Assembly: GCA_016741945.1 (NCBI GenBank)
Contig: JACVCQ010000063.1
Location: 1 to 9,188 of the forward strand
DNA length: 9,188 nucleotides
Direction of reading: 5' to 3'
DNA from: Chitinophagaceae bacterium
Lineage (GTDB): Bacteria > Bacteroidota > Bacteroidia > Chitinophagales > Chitinophagaceae
The notes beneath the pieces are model-generated. The model searched no databases. It had not been told where the DNA came from and saw nothing but the letters and a program-made list of their open reading frames with translations. Positions 1 to 5,315 of this stretch are shown piece after piece (the first letter of the stretch is position 1; each line of letters starts with the position of its first letter). The position numbers and the translations under genes were made by a program.

Positions 1-53
1 AACTCCTAGAGACTTTTGCAGTATGCATCCCACGCAGCCTGTAAGCAGGAGTT
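1..53. repeat. Short imperfect inverted repeat at the window edge
   Basis: The first seven bases (AACTCCT, 1-7) are the reverse complement of AGGAGTT at 47-53. Inside them TTGCAG (16-21) can pair with CTGTAA (39-44) through one G-T wobble. This could be a hairpin RNA, a terminator, or the remnant of a larger palindrome cut by the window edge. There is no T-run directly after it, so a terminator is not favoured. Bases 54-123 after it show nothing recognisable apart from an A/G-rich stretch followed by a T-rich stretch. Confidence 0.3.
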
Positions 54-123
54 TCCATTATTTTAATATTTATACTCACACTAAGAAAAAGAGGAAGCAG
101 AGCCGTTTTCTTTTTTACTCGTA

Positions 124-148
124 TTTCGCTGTGTGCGATTTAACATAA
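124..148 (+). repeat. 25-nt direct repeat, copy 1
   Basis: This copy begins TTTCGCTGTGTGCGAT and continues into the R''-like box of the large palindrome. It matches 805-829 at 24 of 25 positions; the only difference is T versus C in the loop of a small TCGC-N5-GCGA hairpin. A pyrimidine-rich stretch precedes both copies (106-119 here, 790-807 for copy 2), so the similarity covers the end of the preceding unit as well as the palindrome. Confidence 0.8.
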
Positions 149-318
149 AAGTTAGTTATAAGTGTTTTTCAATGCCTTGGGGTCGGTTATTGCGATTTTA
201 TCCACCGGCTTCCTAAACTACTGACGGTAAAATCGCAATAACCGACCCCCAATCGTGCGTTCGTGCGCACAAACTACTGAGAATTGAAAAACAATTATAA
301 CTCAATATTATGTTACTT
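138..318. repeat. Large nested palindrome with integron attC-like layout
   Basis: Seen directly: AACATAA (142-148) pairs with TTATGTT (308-314). A 5x5 unpaired patch follows (149-153 against 303-307). AGTTATAA (154-161) then pairs with TTATAACT (295-302). After a one-base mismatch, TGTTTTTCAAT (163-173) pairs with its complement at 283-293. The inner stem is a perfect 22-bp inverted repeat (179-200 with 228-249) around a 27-nt loop. The right side carries an extra stretch (250-280) with its own GTGCG/CGCAC hairpin. The order AAC-stem, symmetric internal loop, second stem, variable inner structure and GTT is the R''-L''-L'-R' plan of attC sites. ATTTAAC at 138-144 fits RYYYAAC exactly, or GTTAAAT when read on the minus strand, which fits GTTRRRY. 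The other end, GTTACTT, fits only in part, and about 180 nt is long for attC. A MITE-like palindrome is the main alternative. Confidence 0.5.
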
Positions 319-336
319 CGGTAGCCTCTGTGTAGG

Positions 337-367
337 GGCAATGCTATTTTGCGTTAGCTGCATTGCC
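337..367. repeat. 8-bp hairpin upstream of the small ORF, followed by a purine tract
   Basis: GGCAATGC (337-344) and GCATTGCC (360-367) are perfect reverse complements around a 15-nt loop. A nearly pure purine tract follows (379-416), with only two pyrimidines. It lies in the leader of the small ORF at 458 and could be a 5' UTR structure or a secondary element of the cassette-like unit. Nothing further can be assigned to it. Confidence 0.4.
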
Positions 368-457
368 ACGGTGTGGGCAGAAAAGAAGAAAGAAAAAAAG
401 GAATAGGGAAGCGAGAGTAGCGAGCAGTTGGTGTATATTGTAGGAAAACTAATTATT

Positions 458-757
458 ATGGGGCATGATGATATTGCAATTGAAATAAGCAGAAGTATTC
501 AAGATAAAATTAAAAAAGACGAAGCCGTTAAAAACGCTATAATAAATCCACCATTAAAATTTGTAGAAAGAAATTGGTTTTGGATTATGTTACTAAGCGG
601 AGTAATTAATTGCGCCTTAACAACAATCGTAAACATATACCTACCGTTTGACTCACGACAATTGATACCGAAAACGCAATCAAAAGTTGATACTGTGTAC
701 GTAGTGAATCAAACCAAGCATGACACCGTTTATTTGCCTGTAAAAAATAAACCTTAA
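458..757 (+). CDS. Small single-span membrane protein, unknown function
   Basis: I do not recognise a family. The product has 99 residues when started at ATG 458. The frame stays open back to a TTG at 428, but ATG is preferred; an AGGA lies at 442-445, 12 nt upstream, so ribosome-binding evidence is weak. Residues 1-38 are polar and charged with an amphipathic helix-like pattern. Residues 40-61 form one clear hydrophobic span (NWFWIMLLSGVINCALTTIV and onward). The tail is polar and ends in two DTVY motifs (residues 78-81 and 89-92) within VDTVYVVNQTKHDTVYLPV. The ORF lies between the large palindrome (138-318) and the half-site repeat (805-829), as a cassette gene would, and is followed by a possible terminator. 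A membrane-anchored accessory, toxin-like or immunity-like role is possible, but nothing in the sequence decides it. Confidence 0.6.
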   Translation: MGHDDIAIEISRSIQDKIKKDEAVKNAIINPPLKFVERNWFWIMLLSGVINCALTTIVNIYLPFDSRQLIPKTQSKVDTVYVVNQTKHDTVYLPVKNKP

Positions 758-775
758 TACTTGCACCAATCAAAA

Positions 776-796
776 ACAGAAGCGTTGGCTTTTTTC
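776..796 (+). terminator. Possible intrinsic terminator after the small ORF
   Basis: AGAAGC (778-783) and GCTTTT (788-793) form a 6-bp stem, including one G-T pair, around the loop GTTG. It runs straight into a T-rich stretch (790-800). It lies 20 nt after the stop codon of the small ORF, on the correct strand. The stem is short, so the call is moderate. Confidence 0.4.
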
Positions 797-804
797 TTTC
801 TACT

Positions 805-829
805 TTTCGCTGTGCGCGATTTAACATAA
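805..829 (+). repeat. 25-nt direct repeat, copy 2 (attC-like half-site)
   Basis: This matches 124-148 at 24 of 25 bases, including the ATTTAAC box (819-825) and AACATAA. The next bases (TATTAATTATA, 830-840) resemble the reverse complement of the right arm of the large palindrome more than its left arm. No partner arm with TTATGTT was found between 841 and 900, so this looks like a half-site or a degenerate copy rather than a complete palindrome. Confidence 0.7.
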
Positions 830-857
830 TATTAATTATAGGAAATATAATAGTATT
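828..857. terminator. AT-rich hairpin between convergent genes
   Basis: ATTATA (835-840) pairs with TATAAT (846-851) around the loop GGAAA. The stem extends outward by six more pairs (828-833 with 852-857) past one bulged A. It lies between the end of the small plus-strand ORF and the end of the minus-strand thioredoxin-like gene, so it could end transcription from either side. It is all A/T apart from one G-T pair, so it may be fortuitous. Confidence 0.25.
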
Positions 858-895
858 TGAACCGGTGTCAAATAATGTGCAAAAATGAAGACTAA

Positions 896-2131
896 CTATT
901 TGATTGACTGATACTTACGCTGTAGTTCTGTAATCGTATCCTCATCCTCATTGGATGATATTGCGATTTGGATGGCTTTCTGTAGACTTTCTTTGGCGGA
1001 TAGATTTTTTCGCTGTATCAATTGAACATCCGCTAACAATTCGTGTAATAGATATGTATCCGTTTTATCCAAACTCACCAATTGGTCCATCCAATTCCTG
1101 GCTTGTTGAATCATCATTTTATTGGCCGGATATCGCTTACAGAGATCCTTCACCCAATTCATTACCTCATAAATACTCAATACATGATACCATTGCTTCA
1201 CCAATCGATCTGCGGTTGCGATCTGTTTTTCCCAACTGGTTTTCCCGTTTTGGATGGCTATGAAACTGTCCAGCATGGTATAATAAATCGTCAAAGCTTT
1301 TGCTTGCGGATGTTTATTGGCAATCGAACGCACATATTCACCCGCCATTTTATACTCCTTGGATGACATATTTCCAGACCAATATTGGTTCAGCGTGTGA
1401 TAAATAACCTGATCCACATACTGCTTCCCATATTTTTGAACATAGGTCTGTTCATTTGCTAATAAATATTGAAATGCGGGTGATAAAGGATTGCGTACAT
1501 AGTTGTCTAATAAATTCCACCAAGCTGCTTCCGTTTTCAATGAATCGGGTGTTTGATTGAAAACTATCGTCAATACACTGTCTGTATGACAATTATAATT
1601 CTGTGTACAAGATGGCGGGAACTTACTCTTTTTACAATAACGGGCTACTTCACGCAAACTTGCGGTGCCTGACAATAATTTTTGATGCAATAGAGACACA
1701 GATAAACCTAGTTTACTTTCCTGCATAAAAACAGTCAACTCCTCTTTATCCATAAACCCATTCGATTCATCAAGAATCTTTCCAGTGCTGTCTATAATGA
1801 GTAATGTAGGAAAACGATTGATCTCAAATTGTTTTTGAATAGCTCTTGCAAATGGCTTTTCATCCACACAATCTACTTTCACCGGAATACTTGATTCCTC
1901 CACTAGCTTAACAATATCAGGCTGATTGAATACGGTTCGCTCCATGATTTTACAGGGTGCACAATACGGGTGTGTGAAATAAAACAAAATGTTCTTGTTC
2001 TGCGTTTTAGCAGCTTCCAATATAGTGTTGTAATCTGATTCTCCAAAACTGATAGTTTGACCATGTTGCGCCCAACTGCTGGTCGTGAAAGCCATAGCAT
2101 ACATCAATAAACCAACTAAGCGTTTTTGCAT
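896..2131 (-). CDS. Secreted thioredoxin-fold protein with long helical C-terminal extension
   Basis: The product has 411 residues and probably acts as a thiol-disulfide oxidoreductase or reductant in the periplasm. Residues 1-21 form a signal peptide (LVGLLMYAMAFTTSSWAQ) with a likely cleavage after SWA. The thioredoxin fold spans roughly residues 28-140. It contains the redox motif C57-A-P-C60 in the context FYFTHPYCAPCKIME, and the conserved cis-proline P108 in NRFPTLLIID. This resembles the Thioredoxin_7/DsbD-C-like group. Residues 141-411 are mostly helical, with no clear family; the last 50 residues read like TPR helices (LLADVQLIQRKNLSAKESLQ). Extra cysteines sit at 166, 175 and 181. 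The gene stands alone: the gene upstream is divergent (189 bp between starts) and the small ORF downstream is convergent. The ATG is followed at once by the signal peptide, which supports this start. The fold assignment is firm; the partner protein is unknown. Confidence 0.88.
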   Translation of the reverse strand: MQKRLVGLLMYAMAFTTSSWAQHGQTISFGESDYNTILEAAKTQNKNILFYFTHPYCAPCKIMERTVFNQPDIVKLVEESSIPVKVDCVDEKPFARAIQKQFEINRFPTLLIIDSTGKILDESNGFMDKEELTVFMQESKLGLSVSLLHQKLLSGTASLREVARYCKKSKFPPSCTQNYNCHTDSVLTIVFNQTPDSLKTEAAWWNLLDNYVRNPLSPAFQYLLANEQTYVQKYGKQYVDQVIYHTLNQYWSGNMSSKEYKMAGEYVRSIANKHPQAKALTIYYTMLDSFIAIQNGKTSWEKQIATADRLVKQWYHVLSIYEVMNWVKDLCKRYPANKMMIQQARNWMDQLVSLDKTDTYLLHELLADVQLIQRKNLSAKESLQKAIQIAISSNEDEDTITELQRKYQSIK

Positions 2132-2320
2132 TCGAATAAATGTTTTCAGTGCTTCAAATGGATATCAAAATATTCTCTAATTTATTTTAAAAAACCTTAC
2201 ATACCAGATTTTCTGTTGCATAGGTTACAATTTATTCATCGTTGAATAATAATTCCTTCACTCATGGTTAACGGTAAGGTCATTTCATGAAACTACTTTC
2301 ACATAACCAACCCATTGTAC
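2132..2320. promoter_or_regulatory. Divergent intergenic region between the thioredoxin-like and phosphodiesterase genes
   Basis: These 189 bp separate two divergent starts, so promoters for both are expected here. A perfect 10-bp palindrome, TTTCATGAAA, lies at 2283-2292, 28 bp before the phosphodiesterase start, and could be an operator or chance. No clear TTTG / TAnnTTTG pair was found on either strand. Confidence 0.25.
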
Positions 2321-3247
2321 ATGAAACCGCATGACTTTGTCAGATGTTTCTGGATACTTTTTTTGTATACCTCTATCCATTCCTGCCAACAAATTGCAGC
2401 CAGGAACCAACCCACAACCACAGGCAATACCGAAACATCCAAAACCATAGTACCACTTTTAAATGCTTACGCCCATAATGATTATTGGCAAAAACGACCT
2501 CTGTATGATGCACTGGAACACGGGTATACACATATAGAAGTAGACATCTTTAAAGTAGCAGATGAATTTGTAGTAGCCCATTTGATCCCTTTTTTCCGTC
2601 AGGGTAAGACGCTTGAAAATATGTATCTACAACCCTTATACGAGCGTATTCAAAAAAATAAAGGTTATGTATATCCGGGATATGCACAACCCATTACATT
2701 AATGGTAGACATTAAATTGAATGGAGAGTCTACCTATCGCGCTTTAAAACGTCTATTGAAACGCTATAAGTCTGTATTAACCAGTTATGAAAATGGTGTG
2801 TTGATGGAACGTCAGATCACGGTTGTTTTATCCGGCAGTAAACCTTTTCAGCAATTACCCAATGAAAAAATACGTTATGCATTTATTGACGAAGATTTGA
2901 AAAAAATACAATCCAGTAAATACAATAAGAATGTTTGTCCCATTGCCAGCTGTAAATTTTCTTCCTTAATTCAAGTGAATGAAAACGGCTCACTGACTGT
3001 ATCTGAGCAACAAAAACTAATACAATTCGTAACGATAGCCCATCAACAAGGAAAAAAAGTACGTCTCTGGGCCACTCCGGAAAAAGAAATATTATGGAAT
3101 GAGTTATTGGAATGCGGGGTGGATTTGATCAATACGGACAGACTCGTCAGTTTGAAAACTTTTCTGGTGAATAGAACGCAAACTGAGAAAATGCCGGTAG
3201 TATCCGTACACCATTCTTCTCCAACCGTATTGGCAGATCGTAAATGA
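2321..3247 (+). CDS. Lipoprotein of the PI-PLC/GDPD-like phosphodiesterase superfamily (AIM6-like)
   Basis: The product has 308 residues from ATG 2321; a TTG two codons upstream is less likely. The N-terminus is a lipoprotein signal, FWILFLYTSIHSC, with C22 as the likely acylated cysteine. The catalytic domain starts near residue 48 with NAYAHNDYWQKRPLYDALEH, then HIEVDIF and VVAH. H52 and H87 are the expected catalytic histidines and E73/D75 the expected metal ligands of the GDPD/PI-PLC barrel. LMVDIKLNG (128-135) supplies a further ligand region, and RLWATPE and GVDLINTDRL are the usual closing strands. The AHNDYW...PLYDAL pattern is that of AIM6-like proteins annotated as 'PI-specific phospholipase C/glycerophosphodiester phosphodiesterase family'. 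The substrate is unknown; a membrane-anchored phosphodiester hydrolase in the envelope is inferred. The last 25 or so residues are a nonconserved tail, antisense to the glycosyltransferase gene that ends at 3104. Confidence 0.87.
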   Translation: MKPHDFVRCFWILFLYTSIHSCQQIAARNQPTTTGNTETSKTIVPLLNAYAHNDYWQKRPLYDALEHGYTHIEVDIFKVADEFVVAHLIPFFRQGKTLENMYLQPLYERIQKNKGYVYPGYAQPITLMVDIKLNGESTYRALKRLLKRYKSVLTSYENGVLMERQITVVLSGSKPFQQLPNEKIRYAFIDEDLKKIQSSKYNKNVCPIASCKFSSLIQVNENGSLTVSEQQKLIQFVTIAHQQGKKVRLWATPEKEILWNELLECGVDLINTDRLVSLKTFLVNRTQTEKMPVVSVHHSSPTVLADRK

Positions 3248-4333
3248 TTTGGCACTGGCCAATTGCTGTTTTACATCCGATTGTTTTTTGAAATAAGCAT
3301 TCAAAGCACCGGCCCAAATCACGGCATCGCCCGGTGGTAACAAAATACCATTCACCCCATGTCGAATGGCTTGTTGGATGCCACCACTGGCTGCGGCAAA
3401 AACTACTGCACCGGAAAGAGCCGCTTCAAGACCAACCAAACCAAAACCTTCCATATCTCCCTCCTCTTCAATATTTGGTACAAGGAACACATCACTATAC
3501 ATAGAAAGTGTTTGTACATCATCAAAAGGTATTTTGCCCAAATGTTTTACATGTCGAGCAAATACCTGATCATCTAATAGCATATTCAACCGATGTAAAT
3601 CAGATGGCCAGCCCAATAATAATTCTATCTGTTTTCTGATAGCCAATGGCAAGACACGCAACAACCCTTCAACCATCCTGTTTTGTGGAGTAGGTCCCGC
3701 TATCAGTAATAAAACCTCTCCGCGAATATGAGGAAATACCTGTTCTACAAACCAGGAAAACCCTTTCCGCTTAACGGGTCGACCCATCATGAAAAGTATT
3801 TTTTTGCGACTCACATCTATACCCCATCTACTGCTGAAATAGGTTTCTCTTGTCAGTAAAGGTTTAAAATCGGCCAATGAATGATCTACCCCATTATGAA
3901 TGACGGTGATACGATGCGGATCAATTCCTCTTTCAATACAGGCTTCTGCCGTGGATTCACTCACAGTAATAATACTGTCAAACTGATTAAACCGAGGTAC
4001 AATATATCGTTGATACATTTTATTGGGAAAAACAACATCCAGTCCGTGAAGTGTTACTGTTTTGATAAGATGATGATACCCCCTGTGAAACAAACAAAAA
4101 GCAGCCATCAACCCATCATTAAAATGAATGAGTGCAATTCCTTTGTTTTGCCTACATATTTTTCTGATTCGATATGATAATGTCAAGAAAAACCATAAAC
4201 GACTCCCTTTATTCTGATACACCAGCATATGTACTTTCATAAACTGTGACATGCCCTGTATCAATTCAAAACTTTGCTTTTCCATACCCCCTGTGGTGGG
4301 TGGATATTTATGACTGACGAATAATACTTCCAT
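3104..4333 (-). CDS. GT4-family glycosyltransferase (last gene of operon)
   Basis: This is a 409-residue retaining glycosyltransferase of the GT-B fold, probably cytoplasmic or peripheral to the inner membrane, that transfers a sugar from a nucleotide donor. The N-terminal acceptor domain opens MEVLFVSHKYPPTTGGMEKQ. The linker has VSEST and IHNGVD (145-150). The donor domain has FMMGRPVKRKG (181-191), LLIAGPTP, and the GT4 E-x7-E signature EGFGLVGLE (E295, E303), followed by SGGIQQAIRHGVNGILLPPGD. ATG 4333 is chosen because the family begins at this MEVLFVSHKY strand. An in-frame ATG at 4378 would add 15 unconserved residues and lengthen the overlap with the upstream gene from 26 to 71 bp. 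The C-terminal helix ends near HFLSL, and a 24-residue tail then runs antisense into the phosphodiesterase gene. Sugar and acceptor cannot be told from the sequence. Confidence 0.9.
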   Translation of the reverse strand: MEVLFVSHKYPPTTGGMEKQSFELIQGMSQFMKVHMLVYQNKGSRLWFFLTLSYRIRKICRQNKGIALIHFNDGLMAAFCLFHRGYHHLIKTVTLHGLDVVFPNKMYQRYIVPRFNQFDSIITVSESTAEACIERGIDPHRITVIHNGVDHSLADFKPLLTRETYFSSRWGIDVSRKKILFMMGRPVKRKGFSWFVEQVFPHIRGEVLLLIAGPTPQNRMVEGLLRVLPLAIRKQIELLLGWPSDLHRLNMLLDDQVFARHVKHLGKIPFDDVQTLSMYSDVFLVPNIEEEGDMEGFGLVGLEAALSGAVVFAAASGGIQQAIRHGVNGILLPPGDAVIWAGALNAYFKKQSDVKQQLASAKSFTICQYGWRRMVYGYYRHFLSLRSIHQKSFQTDESVRIDQIHPAFQ

Positions 4334-5315
4334 GGGAAATTGAATTTGGTTTTCGTAATAATGGTTGGATACATGCATATCCTAATACAGCAAGACATAT
4401 CCAGCAAATTTGTCTGGCTCTTCTTACCATTGAAAGTGTAATCCATACTTCGGCGCCCTTAATTCCGATCATTTCTAACATCACTTTATTACCCAGTTCT
4501 TCAATACCGATTTGTCCGGGAATAGAAGCACCTGCGGTTTTAAAAAAAACCACTCCCAAATCAATGAATATTGCTTGCGGTATGGTGCATGGTAGTCCGA
4601 GATAATTTAATGTCCAATAGATTTCCAATGCACCCACCACCCAATGGAGTAGCCCGGCTATGGATGACCATAGTACTGCTTTAGGATGGGTTTTTAAAAA
4701 AGAAAAAGAAGCAATGATTACCGTTTGTAATTGTAGTATGTATTTATGTAGCCACCCTTTTTTTCCCGGATCGGTAGCTGTTAAATCTGATTTTTTTCTT
4801 TTGTACACAGCACACAGCATACAAATAGCAAGGAAAATAATGCCATATAAAATACCCACCGATTTAGTGATGATGACTGGAAATGTAACATTTGAAAGCA
4901 ATAAATAGATAAATACTATTCCAAAACAGATGAGTTGTGTGTATATAAGAATGATTCGTGAAACCATGATGGAAACAGCTACTTCTTTTTTATTCACTTG
5001 TTCATCATTCATCAAAGTCCATTTGGTAGCTTCCCCTCCTACGATACTGGTTGGATTGATGAGTGTAACAACTTCTCCAATATGCCGAATCATGAACAAT
5101 TGTATAATAGAATAGTGCGTTTTAGGCAAACAACATCTCCATCCAATGGTAGCTAATAAATAAGCCAAAAAAGTGCTGAGTAAAATGAGACCAAAACCAC
5201 CCCATCCAATCTTTTGTAAAGAAACAGACATGGCATTCATATCTGTCTCGCGGATAAACCAAATCAATCCGATGAGTATACTTACAAAAACGATCCACTT
5301 AATATAACGAAGCAT
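4308..5315 (-). CDS. UPF0104/LPG-synthase-TM 'flippase-like' integral membrane protein
   Basis: The product has 335 residues and about seven or eight membrane spans: near 5-21, 38-56, 118-140, 147-171, 213-238, 247-262 and 290-320. Family hallmarks are INPTSIVGGEATKW (86-99) and the late motif GASIPGQIGIEELGN (262-276). Both match the lysylphosphatidylglycerol-synthase transmembrane / UPF0104 (HpnL-like) group. Members are thought to move or present lipid-linked substrates, and in archaeal AglD a related domain is fused to a glycosyltransferase. There is no C-terminal aminoacyl-transferase domain, so it is not a full MprF. Start ATG 5315 is preferred because MLRYIKWIVF leads straight into the first span. 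ATG 5369 would add 18 residues and raise the overlap with the upstream gene from 17 to 71 bp. Lying between two glycosyltransferases, it probably handles their lipid-linked acceptor or product; this is inference. Confidence 0.88.
   Translation of the reverse strand: MLRYIKWIVFVSILIGLIWFIRETDMNAMSVSLQKIGWGGFGLILLSTFLAYLLATIGWRCCLPKTHYSIIQLFMIRHIGEVVTLINPTSIVGGEATKWTLMNDEQVNKKEVAVSIMVSRIILIYTQLICFGIVFIYLLLSNVTFPVIITKSVGILYGIIFLAICMLCAVYKRKKSDLTATDPGKKGWLHKYILQLQTVIIASFSFLKTHPKAVLWSSIAGLLHWVVGALEIYWTLNYLGLPCTIPQAIFIDLGVVFFKTAGASIPGQIGIEELGNKVMLEMIGIKGAEVWITLSMVRRARQICWICLAVLGYACIQPLLRKPNSISHGSIIRQS

Noticed and set aside
142..314. The palindrome as a MITE
   Set aside because: Not excluded, but no target-site duplication is visible, and copy 2 shares sequence outside the arm rather than the whole element, which fits a MITE poorly.
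138..318. The palindrome as a simple transcription terminator
   Set aside because: It is far longer than a terminator, has no T-run after either arm and has ordered internal loops.
428..457. N-terminal extension of the small ORF from a TTG
   Set aside because: An ATG at 458 precedes the first charged helix and is the simpler start; the extra ten residues have no support.
606..827. Minus-strand 73-codon frame starting within repeat copy 2
   Set aside because: It is antisense to the small ORF, starts inside the duplicated 25-nt module and shows no recognisable protein features; treated as a shadow.
955..1366. Plus-strand frames antisense to the thioredoxin-like gene
   Set aside because: They overlap a well-supported gene throughout and have no domain signal.
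4308..5315. Full-length MprF (lysylphosphatidylglycerol synthase)
   Set aside because: Only the transmembrane flippase-like part is present; there is no aminoacyl-transferase domain.
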